A DNA stretch of 64,000 nucleotides from NCBI RefSeq assembly GCF_027213645.1, contig NZ_JAPWGL010000003.1, forward strand, positions 372,001 to 436,000, written 5' to 3'. Origin of the DNA: Pedobacter rhodius (lineage in GTDB: Bacteria; Bacteroidota; Bacteroidia; Sphingobacteriales; Sphingobacteriaceae). Of this stretch, positions 16,441-25,303 are shown one piece after another (position 1 is the stretch's first letter; each line of letters opens with the position of its first letter). The position numbers and the translations under genes are program-made. The notes below the pieces were generated by a model, which ran no database searches, was not told where the DNA came from, and saw only the letters and a list, made by a program, of their open reading frames with translations.

Positions 16441-16799
16441 GTTAGTTGAGCAACCTTAGCTAACAAAGTTGAAGATTGAAAGGGTTTTTGAATGTAATAA
16501 TCGCATTTACTTTTAAATGCAATTTGCTCATAATTTCCGGCACTCATTAATATAATCTTATAATTCGCTGTCTGAAGGTTTTCTTTTAATTGCAAACATA
16601 AATCCATGCCATTAAACGCACCAAAATTTATATCTAATAAGATAACATCAGGTTTAAGAAGGCATATATCCTCAAAAATATCGACGCTGTAGAGTTGGCT
16701 TAAAGTTACAATCGAATAGTTTTCATATTCAAACAAAGCCGTTAAGGCATCTAATATATTATAATCATCATCGAGTATAAGAATGCTCTTGCGGCTCAT
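16437..16799 (-). CDS. Single-domain response regulator (receiver only)
   Basis: The 120-residue protein is a CheY-like receiver domain with no output domain. The acidic pocket is DDD at 10-12, the phosphoacceptor is D56 (VILLDINFG), the conserved Ser is S87 (ILMSAG) and the conserved Lys is K105 (QKPF). It would take a phosphoryl group from a histidine kinase encoded elsewhere and act by protein contact. It stands alone: the Mla operon upstream on the same strand is separated by about 200 bases, and no kinase is adjacent. Confidence 0.85.
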   Translation of the reverse strand: MSRKSILILDDDYNILDALTALFEYENYSIVTLSQLYSVDIFEDICLLKPDVILLDINFGAFNGMDLCLQLKENLQTANYKIILMSAGNYEQIAFKSKCDYYIQKPFQSSTLLAKVAQLT

Positions 16800-17005
16800 T
16801 GATATATTCGTTTTTTAAATAAAAGCGTATTTTCAAAATTAGCGTTCGCCGGCTTACCCGGAATAGTCTTCCCACGGCTGAACTAAATAATCCTGTGTTG
16901 ATAAATACAGATTTAAACAGATATACGAATGCATACTGTAAAGTAGATTTTAAAACATCTTATAAAATGTAAATATCTGATTAAAGAAGGTTAAACACAC
17001 TATAA

Positions 17006-17977
17006 CTATTTTTTGTTTAAAGAATCTTTAGCCCTTTTTTTGAAAAAGCCACGTAACAAAAAGTTACTTTGAAGCGCTTCAAGATCTTCGTCTAGCTTCT
17101 TGCTGCTCTTTTCCAAATTCAACATAATTGTTTTTACTTGTTCTGCGGTTTTCTGGTCGTTTAATAATAAGCCTGCCGCATTATCTGTTGTTTTAAGCTT
17201 AGCTGAGGCAGCATCTAAATTTGCAGCTAAACTTGATGCTGATTCTACTGATTTCTGTAATGTTGCTGCCGATTGTTTTAACGTTTGAAATACGGCTGTA
17301 TCGGTAAGCATTTTATCCATTAATCCGTTTTTTGTATTTAATGTTTTCCCGAACCGGCTCAGATCTTGCGATGCCTGAGCAGTTGCTAAAGAAGTACGGT
17401 TAAGGTTCGCAACCATTGATTTAAAGTTCGTGGCCAGCTCCTGGTCGGAAAGCAAAGCACCGGCAGCACCCTTCCCATCAATCAGGTTTTTTGATAAGAT
17501 GCGGAAATCAGAAGTAATATCAACCAGGTTTTTGTTATTTACCTGCAAGGTTTTCATAATATCATCTGTTGAAAGTGCGGTATTTACTTTTAATACATCG
17601 CCATCTTCAACAAATGGAAACTTAGGATTTCCGCCTGTAAGCACCACAATTTTATTACCAATAAGCCCATCAGCACTGATGCTTGCACCGGCATCTTTAT
17701 GGATGTATTTATGTACATCTTCTTCGATACTCAAATAAACTTTTACCTGAGAACTTCCAAAAAATTCGATTTTTTTTATTGTTCCGATTTTCACGCCTGA
17801 GAACCACACGTTATTTCCCTTTTTAAGACCTTGAATATCATTAAAAACCACACTTAAGGTGAAACTTTTAACAAAGGTTTTTTTCTGGCTGCCCAGTGTA
17901 AAAATCCCCAGTAAAAAAATGAGGATGCCAATGGCGATGAAAATGCCTACGGTTATTTTTTTTCTATTGTCCGTCAT
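17006..17977 (-). CDS. mlaD: MlaD-type MCE-domain lipid-binding protein
   Basis: This is the substrate-binding part of an Mla-type ABC system that moves phospholipids between the outer and inner membranes. One N-terminal membrane helix (about residues 9-28) is followed by an MCE domain at about 36-115 (VVFNDIQGLKKGNNVWFSGVKIGTIKKIEFFG, then DGLIGNKIVVLTGG). A long helical C-terminal region with Ala/Leu/Lys-rich heptads follows, as is usual in Bacteroidota MCE proteins. It is the last gene of the minus-strand trio mlaE-mlaF-mlaD, starting two bases after mlaF ends. MlaB, MlaC and MlaA counterparts are not in the window. Confidence 0.88.
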   Translation of the reverse strand: MTDNRKKITVGIFIAIGILIFLLGIFTLGSQKKTFVKSFTLSVVFNDIQGLKKGNNVWFSGVKIGTIKKIEFFGSSQVKVYLSIEEDVHKYIHKDAGASISADGLIGNKIVVLTGGNPKFPFVEDGDVLKVNTALSTDDIMKTLQVNNKNLVDITSDFRILSKNLIDGKGAAGALLSDQELATNFKSMVANLNRTSLATAQASQDLSRFGKTLNTKNGLMDKMLTDTAVFQTLKQSAATLQKSVESASSLAANLDAASAKLKTTDNAAGLLLNDQKTAEQVKTIMLNLEKSSKKLDEDLEALQSNFLLRGFFKKRAKDSLNKK

Positions 17978-17979
17978 GA

Positions 17980-18759
17980 TTATTGGATAAAATTGTAATC
18001 AAAAAATGGTTGTGCTTTAATATCTCCTGAATTAAATACCTGGTCGAAAGTTCCCTGCCTTTCGAAACTTCGATCAACAAGCATAGCTACCCGGTTTCCC
18101 GTTTCTTTGGCACAGGTTAAATCGTGGGTAATTACGATTGCACTGGTGTGGTAACGCTCCTGTACATCGTTAATAAGTTTGTTAATATCTTTCGAGGTAA
18201 TCGGATCTAAACCTGCCGTAGGTTCATCATACAGCATAATTTCGGGCCTTAGAATCAGCGTGCGTGCAATGCCAATACGCTTTCTTTGTCCACCTGATAG
18301 TTCAGAAGGCATCTGGTTTATGGTTTGTGAAAGTCCTACCGCATCCAGCATTTCTTCTACAGATGAATTGACCTCTTGTTTACTTAAATCTTTCCGGTTA
18401 CGCACCAATGGAAATTCAAGATTTTCTTTAACTGTCATGCTATCGTATAGGGCACTGTTTTGAAAAGAAAAACCAACCCTTAACCGCAAAGCCAGCAGTT
18501 CCTGGTAAGAGATTTCATCTACTACATTTCCAAGTACATTTACTAAACCCGAGTCGGGTTTTAAAAGACCAATGATAATCTTAATCAGTACTGATTTACC
18601 CGTACCTGATTTACCCAAAACCACAAGATTCTCACCTTTATACAAATCGAGTGAAGCATTTTCAAGTACGACATAATTTCCAAAAGCTTTATTCAGCCCT
18701 TTTATTTCAATCACCTTTTCCGTATTCGTATCAGTAGGTTTTTTTGCTATTATATCCAT
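17980..18759 (-). CDS. mlaF: MlaF-type ABC transporter ATPase
   Basis: This is the 259-residue ATPase of the Mla-type lipid transporter. It shows Walker A GKSGTGKS at 49-56, a Q-loop at FQNSALYDSMTV, signature LSGGQRKRIG near 154-163, Walker B IMLYDEPTAGLDP and the switch His in VITHDL. The LRLRVGFSFQNSALYDSMTVKEN stretch is typical of MlaF/Ttg2A ATPases. The gene lies between mlaE (3 bp gap) and mlaD (2 bp gap), so the three are co-transcribed and should assemble at the inner membrane. Confidence 0.9.
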   Translation of the reverse strand: MDIIAKKPTDTNTEKVIEIKGLNKAFGNYVVLENASLDLYKGENLVVLGKSGTGKSVLIKIIIGLLKPDSGLVNVLGNVVDEISYQELLALRLRVGFSFQNSALYDSMTVKENLEFPLVRNRKDLSKQEVNSSVEEMLDAVGLSQTINQMPSELSGGQRKRIGIARTLILRPEIMLYDEPTAGLDPITSKDINKLINDVQERYHTSAIVITHDLTCAKETGNRVAMLVDRSFERQGTFDQVFNSGDIKAQPFFDYNFIQ

Positions 18760-18762
18760 GGC

Positions 18763-19572
18763 TTAACTATTAAACAAACTGAATATCTGTACACAAACAA
18801 CCTCTTCAATAAATATTAAAAACATCGCGGTTACAACCGCCGAGTTTGCTGCTTTACCAACACCTTCTGTCCCTTTTGAAGAATTATAACCCTGATAACA
18901 GCCAACGATGGCAATGGTAAAACCGAAAAGTATTGCTTTAGTGGTAGAGGCGATAATATCCAGGTAAGTTATACTTTCGAGAGAACTCTGAAAAAATGTT
19001 GTCGCACTCGTGCCTTCATTAACGGATACGTTAAGCAACGCACCGAGCATGCCAATCATTGCCGTATAAAAGGTTAAAATAGGCATAGTTATCGTTGCGG
19101 CGAGTACCCGGGTTGAAACCAGAAATTTAAATGGGTTGGTTGCTGAAACCTCCATGGCATCTATCTGTTCACTTACTTTCATAGAACCCAGTTCGGCACC
19201 AATGCTCGAGCCAACTTTACCTGCCGCAATTAACCCGGTTAATAAGGGGGCTAGGGTTCGCAACAGCGCAATTCCAACTAAAGACGGTAACCAGGATGTC
19301 GCACCAAATTCGGATAAAGAGGGCCTGGATTGTTTGGTAAATACCAATCCTGTGATAAATCCTGTTGTTGAAATAAGTAAAGCGGAACGGTAACCAATTT
19401 CATAACATTGGCGCATCAGTTCTTTAAACTCGTAAGGCGGCAGAAAAGCTTCTTTAAAAAACCGGCCGATAAAAATATAAACTTCATACAATGAAATAAA
19501 CCATTGGCTGAATTTACCGGGGGTTTTAGGAACCTGCTCTTCAACAGGTTTCGAATCGACTGTTAATCCCAT
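18763..19572 (-). CDS. mlaE: MlaE-type ABC transporter permease
   Basis: This 269-residue integral membrane protein has the MlaE (DUF140) pattern: an amphipathic N-terminal helix, then about five membrane spans. The characteristic LAPLLTGLIAAGKVGSSIGAELGSMKVSEQIDAMEVSATNPFKFLV segment appears in the middle and a GCYQGYNSSKGTEGVGKAANSAVV segment near the end. It forms the membrane core of the lipid transporter with MlaF and MlaD. It is the first gene of the trio. The roughly 400 bases upstream, up to the divergent transglutaminase-like gene, should contain its promoter. Confidence 0.9.
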   Translation of the reverse strand: MGLTVDSKPVEEQVPKTPGKFSQWFISLYEVYIFIGRFFKEAFLPPYEFKELMRQCYEIGYRSALLISTTGFITGLVFTKQSRPSLSEFGATSWLPSLVGIALLRTLAPLLTGLIAAGKVGSSIGAELGSMKVSEQIDAMEVSATNPFKFLVSTRVLAATITMPILTFYTAMIGMLGALLNVSVNEGTSATTFFQSSLESITYLDIIASTTKAILFGFTIAIVGCYQGYNSSKGTEGVGKAANSAVVTAMFLIFIEEVVCVQIFSLFNS

Positions 19573-19969
19573 AGTTGCATACTGCGGTTTTAAATGGAAA
19601 ATGCTTGTTTATCGGTTTCAGGGCTATGATCGGCTCTTATTCTTTTAAGATTTGCGTTGGCAATACTTAATAAATGCGCCTATCCAGCCAGCAATAGTTC
19701 ATTCTCCATAACTATACAGATTAGAGAGACAATTGTTTGCTTTGAATGTTTTTATTGGAAAACTGAGCAATTAACCTAAAACGGATATTGAACCGGCTTG
19801 CAGCATTCTTCTTTAAGTTAGGATAAAGCGCGGCCTCAAGACCAGGCTCGCATATGGAAAAGAACTCAATTTGACATTAAAATAATTTTGGGGTTGCCAT
19901 ATAATTCACTAAATTCAATACGAATCTCCCAGAGAATTTGAATTGGAAAATAAGATATTGTGATGATAT
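19573..19969. other. Divergent intergenic region, mlaE / transglutaminase-like gene
   Basis: These 397 bases separate two divergent genes and should contain both promoters. I see no RNA gene, terminator or clear repeat in it. Confidence 0.35.
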
Positions 19970-20851
19970 ATGAATAAAACGACTGTACGAAAACTAAATA
20001 GGGTAGTTTATGCAGGCATCGTGCTTGCGATGCTCTGTCCGGCCATCTGTGTTGCTCAGGAAAAACTAGATTACATCAAAATATTAAAGAGTGGGCATTA
20101 TGATAAATCAGAACATGTCGGTACTGTTTCATTCCAATACCAGAACTCAAATGATAGCGCTCTTGTCGCTTTGCGCAACAAATACAAACTCGATTCTGTT
20201 TCCGGTTTTGGTAATAGTCAGTCGAGAGTTTTAAACGTAATGCATTGGGTACACAATACATTGCGGCATAACGGAACGGAAGAAAGCGGAATCAAAAAAC
20301 TGAATGCCGATGAAATATTAACTTCCGCAAAAAAAAGAGGAATTGGTGTTTCCTGCGGCGAACTCGCTACAGTTTTAAATGATTGTTACCTTGCCCTGGG
20401 CTGGAGCTCAAAAAAAATATATTGTTTCCCGCAAGACAGCTTAAAAAACGACCCTGACTCACATGTGATTAATGCAGTTTATCTTCCAAACGAAGAAAAA
20501 TGGATCATGGTCGACCCTACAAATGATGCATATGTGATGGATGAAACAGGCGCATTACTCAGTATAGAGGAAGTGAGAGAAAGGATTGTAAATGGAAAAC
20601 CACTTATCCTGAATCCCGATGCAAACTGGAACAGGAGGATTAGCATGACAAAGGAAAATTATCTTTTCAGTTATATGGCCAAGAACCTGTACAGATTGTA
20701 TACGCCCGTTAGAAGTACCTATGATTATGAAAGTAAGGCGGTTAAAAACCGGCAATATATAACACTTGCTCCTGTTGGCTATAAGGATTCGGGTTCATCG
20801 TTTCCAAACACTATAGTTAATAACCCATCGCTTTTTTGGAGCGCGCCATAA
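19970..20851 (+). CDS. Secreted transglutaminase-like (papain-fold) protein
   Basis: The 293-residue protein has a Sec signal peptide (hydrophobic stretch about 12-28, cleavage likely after CVAQ). The mature part carries a transglutaminase-type catalytic core: GVSCGELATVLNDCYLALGW with C129, DSHVINAVYLP with H165 and WIMVDPTND with D182, the usual Cys-His-Asp order. It is expected in the periplasm or at the cell surface, acting as a protease, amidase or crosslinker. Its substrate is unknown. It converges on the C39 exporter gene of the RiPP cluster with only six bases between the stop codons, so it may or may not belong to that system. There is no terminator in the gap. Confidence 0.75.
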   Translation: MNKTTVRKLNRVVYAGIVLAMLCPAICVAQEKLDYIKILKSGHYDKSEHVGTVSFQYQNSNDSALVALRNKYKLDSVSGFGNSQSRVLNVMHWVHNTLRHNGTEESGIKKLNADEILTSAKKRGIGVSCGELATVLNDCYLALGWSSKKIYCFPQDSLKNDPDSHVINAVYLPNEEKWIMVDPTNDAYVMDETGALLSIEEVRERIVNGKPLILNPDANWNRRISMTKENYLFSYMAKNLYRLYTPVRSTYDYESKAVKNRQYITLAPVGYKDSGSSFPNTIVNNPSLFWSAP

Positions 20852-20857
20852 GGTAAA

Positions 20858-23053
20858 CTAGTTGCCCAGTTCAAGCTGGTTTTTTATTAGTTCGTAATAT
20901 TTACCTTTCGCTGCAATTAGCTTATTATGGGTATTCTGTTCCAGGATAGATCCTTTTTCCATAACGATAATCTGATCTGCTTTTTTAACCGTGCTCAGGC
21001 GGTGGGCGATTATAACTACAGTTTTTCCTTTAAAAAATTCATTTAAATTATTTAAAATTTTTTTCTCATTATTTGCGTCCAGACTACTTGTAGCCTCATC
21101 GAAGAAAATGAAATCCGGATCCCTGTAAATCGCTCTGGCAATAAGTAGCCTTTGCTTTTGACCTCCACTCAAATTGGCGCCTGTTCTGCCAATCCTGGAG
21201 TTGTATTGCATAGGTAAAGATTCTATAAACTCATCAATACAAGCCAACTCACACGCATATTTCAATTTAACCATATCCGGCTTGGCATCGGCAAGTGCAA
21301 TATTTTCAGCATAAGTACCGCTGTAAATATAGCCATCCTGAAACACAACCCCGCATCTGGTTCTCCACGAGTCCGGAACTACCGTTTGCAGATTAACATC
21401 GTCGAGATATATGCTTCCCTGGCCCGGGTTATAAATAGATAACAACAATTTCAAAAGCGTTGTTTTACCGCTGCCGCTTGAACCTACAATAGCCGTAATT
21501 TTACCAACCGGAATCTCCAGATTCAGATTTTCCAAAACGTTATTATTAAAACTTCCCTCATATTTAAATGAAACATTTTTGAGCTGTATGGAATGTACCG
21601 GACTGAATTTAAGAACGGTATTCCTGTTAACATCCTCATTATCCAACCGCTGAATATCTTCCAACCTGTCAAATGACATTTTTGCATCCTGCAGCCCTCT
21701 TATGATATTTATCAGGTTGTTTATCGGGGTATTTAGCTGGCCAATAATATAACCAACCACCATCATCACGCCAATAGACATAGTACCTTGAATTACAAAA
21801 TATGCACACAGTCCGGTTATAAGAATATCTTTTGAACGATTGAAAAAGTTAGCGCCTATGAGCTGGTAATAGTTTAAGTTCAATGCCTCAAGATTAATTT
21901 TGTTGAGCTTTTTCTGAAGCCCTTCCCATTGCGAAATCTTATTTTCATGAGCGTTATTTATCTTGATTTCAGGCATCTCGTTAATCAGCTCATAAATGTT
22001 ATTTTTGGTTTCAGAAGCAGCCGTAAATCTTGAGTAATCCAGTAGTTTTCGCTTATCCAAAAATAATAGCGTCCAGAGTATGCTGAAAATGCTCATTACA
22101 ATAAAAATCAGAAAGGCAAATACATTGTAAGAACATAAAAGCACAGAAAATATTCCCAGGCTAAGAACAGAAATAAGAAATTCTATACTATGGTGACTCA
22201 AGAAATTCTGAATCCTGTCACTATCATCCATTCTCATCATGAGGTCAGAATTTAACCTGTTGTCAAATATTTTAAGAGGCAACCTGATTAGTTTATGAAG
22301 ATAGTTAACCAAAAACTGCAGACTTACTTTAAAATTTATCTGCATCAGCAAAATTGAGCTGATACTGTCAGAAATAATTTGACTCACAAATATGATAAAT
22401 TGAGCAGCAAGTAAATAAAAAACAACATTAATATCTTTAGCCATTACACCGTTATCGATCATTTTTCTAAAGACTGATGGAAATAGCCATGTACCAACCA
22501 TTGCGACCAAAATAAGAAAAAGCGACAGTGCAGATTTAAACCTGTTATTCTTTATAATTGCCAAAAAATAACTGCCGATTTTTGAGAGTGCCAGGTTCTT
22601 TTCGGTTGGAATGGGGACCTTATCATGAAATTCCTGAGTAGGCTCAAGCAAAAGAGCAATACCAGCATTCTCATTATTTGTCCACTGCTTATCAAAAAAT
22701 TCCTCTCTTAAGGGAATCCTTCCGAAACTTGGGTCTGAAATAAAATAGGTTCGCTTTCCTCTTCTTTCCTTTATGTTGTAAAGGACTACATAATGTTCCT
22801 GCCTCCAGTACAAAATGGCGGGCAAAGGAATCGTTTTTATATTATCAAGGGTTAACTTTACAGAAAGCGTATCGAAACCGATATTGGAAGCGCCATTGAT
22901 AATATCCTGAAGTGAGACGCCCTGCCTTGTAACCGCACAATAATCTTTGAGCTCGGCCATTGAATAGTTTTTACCATAAAACCTGGCGACAATTTTCAGA
23001 CAGGTAGGGCCGCAATCCCGTGCTTCAAGTTGAGTGTAGTGGGGGAATTTCAT
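20858..23053 (-). CDS. C39-peptidase ABC exporter (PCAT) of the RiPP cluster
   Basis: This 731-residue bifunctional exporter cuts double-glycine leader peptides and moves the released peptide across the inner membrane. Residues 1-130 are the C39 cysteine protease, with RDCGPTC (catalytic C14), EHYVVLYN (H87) and SDPSFG (D107). A membrane domain with about six spans covers roughly 165-450. The nucleotide-binding domain follows, with Walker A GSSGSGKT, signature LSGGQKQR, Walker B FIFFDEATSSLD and switch AHRLSTVKKAD. It is the last gene of the operon carrying the precursors and the radical SAM enzyme, 56 bases after the latter. No HlyD-like adaptor is encoded nearby. All key catalytic residues are present, so it should be active. 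Confidence 0.92.
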   Translation of the reverse strand: MKFPHYTQLEARDCGPTCLKIVARFYGKNYSMAELKDYCAVTRQGVSLQDIINGASNIGFDTLSVKLTLDNIKTIPLPAILYWRQEHYVVLYNIKERRGKRTYFISDPSFGRIPLREEFFDKQWTNNENAGIALLLEPTQEFHDKVPIPTEKNLALSKIGSYFLAIIKNNRFKSALSLFLILVAMVGTWLFPSVFRKMIDNGVMAKDINVVFYLLAAQFIIFVSQIISDSISSILLMQINFKVSLQFLVNYLHKLIRLPLKIFDNRLNSDLMMRMDDSDRIQNFLSHHSIEFLISVLSLGIFSVLLCSYNVFAFLIFIVMSIFSILWTLLFLDKRKLLDYSRFTAASETKNNIYELINEMPEIKINNAHENKISQWEGLQKKLNKINLEALNLNYYQLIGANFFNRSKDILITGLCAYFVIQGTMSIGVMMVVGYIIGQLNTPINNLINIIRGLQDAKMSFDRLEDIQRLDNEDVNRNTVLKFSPVHSIQLKNVSFKYEGSFNNNVLENLNLEIPVGKITAIVGSSGSGKTTLLKLLLSIYNPGQGSIYLDDVNLQTVVPDSWRTRCGVVFQDGYIYSGTYAENIALADAKPDMVKLKYACELACIDEFIESLPMQYNSRIGRTGANLSGGQKQRLLIARAIYRDPDFIFFDEATSSLDANNEKKILNNLNEFFKGKTVVIIAHRLSTVKKADQIIVMEKGSILEQNTHNKLIAAKGKYYELIKNQLELGN

Positions 23054-23109
23054 TGTAAATATCTATTTTATTTATAGAAAAAAGATGAGAAGCTAATTCT
23101 AAGCGCTCA

Positions 23110-24414
23110 TCAGGCCAGGTCTAATAATTCCCGTACCTTTTCCATAACAATTTCGCTTTTTCGATTCTCATCATGATTAAAAACACAATACTCACCTTGA
23201 ATTTCTACATTTTCTACTGCGTGTTGTGAACATCCTCCATTACATACCGGTAAAAGTCTGCATGAAAGGCATGGCTTGTTTTTAAATTTTGAATCCATTC
23301 TTTTTTCGTGCCGACCATTCTCCCATATTATCTCGCCTTGTTCGTCTATATATCCATCGCGCTTAAAGGTGGTAAAATCCCTGGCAGTACATTTAAAAAC
23401 ATCTCCATTATAATTAATTACTGCGCTGTTTTTTTTGTCGGCATAACACGAGTTTCGTACGTTATCCATGGAATGATTGGAAGAAACGGCGAACCCATAT
23501 TTTTTGAATTCATCTATTTGTAATTGTACGATGTCGCTATCATCCAATACATCGTCCTGCCAAACCCTATGGAAATCGACCATGATAAATTCTTTATCTG
23601 CTTCAGTCAAATCGAGCAAATCGTATACGATTCTATGAACGTTTTTTAGGTTTTCCGTTGTATAGTTAATCCTGAGCCTAATAAATACTTGCTGTTTTAT
23701 CATCATAACCACATTACTGATTATCTTTTCATAAGATCCCCTTGTTTCAGTTACGTATCTGACTTTATCGTGATCCGCACCGTAGCCATCCAAAGTAATT
23801 TGCAGTGATCGCACACCGGTTTCCTTAAAACTCTCCAACATTTTTTCCGACACCAGGAAACCGTTGCTTGTAAAATTTACGAATGTACTTATCGACCTGT
23901 TCTGAGCGACTTTATTAAAGTGGTTTATGATAGGAAGAACAATGTCATAATAGTATAATAGTGGTTCCCCGCCAAACCATGAAAGCGTGAAGTGCTGAAG
24001 CTTTTCGTTCTTTTCAAGCTGGTAGGATAAAAATTTGTTTACACGCTCAATAATCTCCTCATTCATCCTTGAGGCTTTGATATGGGTTTCATAGCAGTAC
24101 CAACATTTGAAATTACAGTTCATTGTAGGATTGATTGTCAAGTGGTAAGCGTCTTCCGCATAATCTACAGCATTTCGAAGATCCATTACTTTTTGCACTT
24201 CGTCAACCGAATCCTCCAATAAGAATTCCTTATGTTTTAGAGCAGAGAAAAAAGTAGGATGAACATCTTCTAAATTATCAATACCTTCAATTTTAGCTGC
24301 ATTGAGTAAATCCTTTAAAAGCGGATCTAGTACGATTGCATGATTTGAAAATGTATTATAGAGTACAAACTTGTCCTCGAGTGGTAAAATTGAGTTGAAT
24401 TGTGAATATTTCAT
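23110..24414 (-). CDS. Radical SAM/SPASM peptide maturase
   Basis: The 434-residue enzyme has the radical SAM motif C-x3-C-x2-C at C100, C104 and C107 (NCNFKCWYCYE), binding the SAM-cleaving 4Fe-4S cluster. It also has a SPASM domain near the end with C-x2-C-x5-C-x3-C (CLSCRLLPVCNGGC) and further Cys before and after, which hold auxiliary clusters. About 90 N-terminal residues precede the radical SAM core and could contain the leader-binding (RRE-like) part. Such enzymes make thioether, C-C or epimerised residues in ribosomal peptides. Three Cys-rich peptides with conserved leaders are encoded just upstream (26 bases to the nearest), so they are the obvious substrates. Thioether links from the Cys residues are the likely product, by family precedent only. 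Confidence 0.9.
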   Translation of the reverse strand: MKYSQFNSILPLEDKFVLYNTFSNHAIVLDPLLKDLLNAAKIEGIDNLEDVHPTFFSALKHKEFLLEDSVDEVQKVMDLRNAVDYAEDAYHLTINPTMNCNFKCWYCYETHIKASRMNEEIIERVNKFLSYQLEKNEKLQHFTLSWFGGEPLLYYYDIVLPIINHFNKVAQNRSISTFVNFTSNGFLVSEKMLESFKETGVRSLQITLDGYGADHDKVRYVTETRGSYEKIISNVVMMIKQQVFIRLRINYTTENLKNVHRIVYDLLDLTEADKEFIMVDFHRVWQDDVLDDSDIVQLQIDEFKKYGFAVSSNHSMDNVRNSCYADKKNSAVINYNGDVFKCTARDFTTFKRDGYIDEQGEIIWENGRHEKRMDSKFKNKPCLSCRLLPVCNGGCSQHAVENVEIQGEYCVFNHDENRKSEIVMEKVRELLDLA

Positions 24415-24440
24415 ATTGATAATTTAGAAAATGTTGATAA

Positions 24441-24695
24441 TTAAAAATAGCTCTCTTGTTTGACACCGCAACCGGGAGCAGTATTGATGGTGCCGCCGCA
24501 TGCTTTGGCATCATTGGTACCACATCCTTGAACACAGTTGCCACCCAGGCAATTATTTGCGCCTTCGCCTTCACCTCCCAGAATCATATTATTTGCCTCG
24601 TAACTCATTACAGTAAAGCCTCCTTGCAACTTGCCATCTGTATCAAGTACCATTTCAGTAATCGCTTTTAACGATTTTTGATTAGTATTTTTCAT
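24441..24695 (-). CDS. RiPP precursor peptide 1 (84 residues, five Cys)
   Basis: I take ATG at 24695 because it matches the MKN/MKK starts of the two sister peptides. An in-frame ATG eight codons earlier is less likely. The leader ends in GKLQGGF, and a second Gly-Gly (MILGGEG) stands just before the Cys-rich core. The core starts at NNC and has the spacing C-x4-C-x3-C-x7-C-x9-C, with NCVQGCGTN and CGGTIN inside and GCGVKQ near the end. It lies directly upstream of the maturase gene. Expected fate: modified in the cytosol by the radical SAM enzyme, then cleaved and exported by the C39 transporter. Confidence 0.85.
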   Translation of the reverse strand: MKNTNQKSLKAITEMVLDTDGKLQGGFTVMSYEANNMILGGEGEGANNCLGGNCVQGCGTNDAKACGGTINTAPGCGVKQESYF

Positions 24696-24722
24696 AATCT
24701 GATAATTAAGTTTGAGCAATTA

Positions 24723-24944
24723 TCAGGCGTTTTTTATTGTACCGCAGCCGGCGACGGTATTTTGATTGTGACCACAACCTGCTGAAAGATTGGAACCACA
24801 GCCTTCTACGCAGTTTGATCCTGAACAGTTGTTGGATTCTTCGTTTCCTCCAATAATACTTTTGTTATGTATTGGTTGGATAATGGAGAAACCGCCTGTA
24901 AGTTTTCCTTCAAGGGTTTCTCTTAATTTTGATAAATTTTTCAT
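24723..24944 (-). CDS. RiPP precursor peptide 2 (73 residues, five Cys)
   Basis: This is the shortest of the three precursors. The leader MKNLSKLRETLEGKLTGGF has the double-glycine shape for a C39 protease. A second Gly-Gly (SIIGGNEE) follows about 15 residues later. The core again has C-x4-C-x3-C-x7-C-x9-C, with NCSGSNCVEGCGSN, a central CGHNQN (His/Asn in place of Gly/Thr) and a GCGTIKNA end. The difference at CGHNQN is the clearest sequence variation among the three cores. It lies between precursors 1 and 3 in the same direction (27 and 58 bases to its neighbours). Confidence 0.87.
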   Translation of the reverse strand: MKNLSKLRETLEGKLTGGFSIIQPIHNKSIIGGNEESNNCSGSNCVEGCGSNLSAGCGHNQNTVAGCGTIKNA

Positions 24945-25002
24945 GTCTTGTCAATTTCAGTTTATACGGATGCACAATGAGCACCCGTATTTAAATAATG
25001 AT

Positions 25003-25254
25003 TTAGTCTTTTTTTACACCACAGCCGGCAACGCTATTAACCGTTCCGCCGCAGCCAGCCGCAGTATTTGTACCGCAGCCAACTATACAGTTTCCTCCAT
25101 TGCAGTTGTTGGTATTGTCCCCCTCATTGCCGCCAATGATGATTGAATTAAAAGTTGGTGAGAGAATTACAGCAAATCCTCCATCTAATTGGCCATTTGT
25201 CAATTCTTCCAGTTGTTTTGAAAACTGGGCTAGTTTGCTTTCATTTTTTTTCAT
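25003..25254 (-). CDS. RiPP precursor peptide 3 (83 residues, five Cys)
   Basis: I chose ATG at 25254. A longer form reaching 25329 would run into the upstream barrel gene and has no counterpart in the other precursors. The leader ends in NGQLDGGF and a second Gly-Gly (IIIGGNEG) precedes the core. The core NNCNGGNCIVGCGTN, then CGGTVNSVAGCGVKKD, has the same C-x4-C-x3-C-x7-C-x9-C spacing as the other two. It is the first precursor of the operon, 49 bases after the outer-membrane protein gene, so all are likely transcribed together. Confidence 0.87.
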   Translation of the reverse strand: MKKNESKLAQFSKQLEELTNGQLDGGFAVILSPTFNSIIIGGNEGDNTNNCNGGNCIVGCGTNTAAGCGGTVNSVAGCGVKKD

Positions 25255-25303
25255 TTTAATTGATTTAATTGTGAAACATTTATTGTTAGTTTTAAAAAAA
25301 TCA

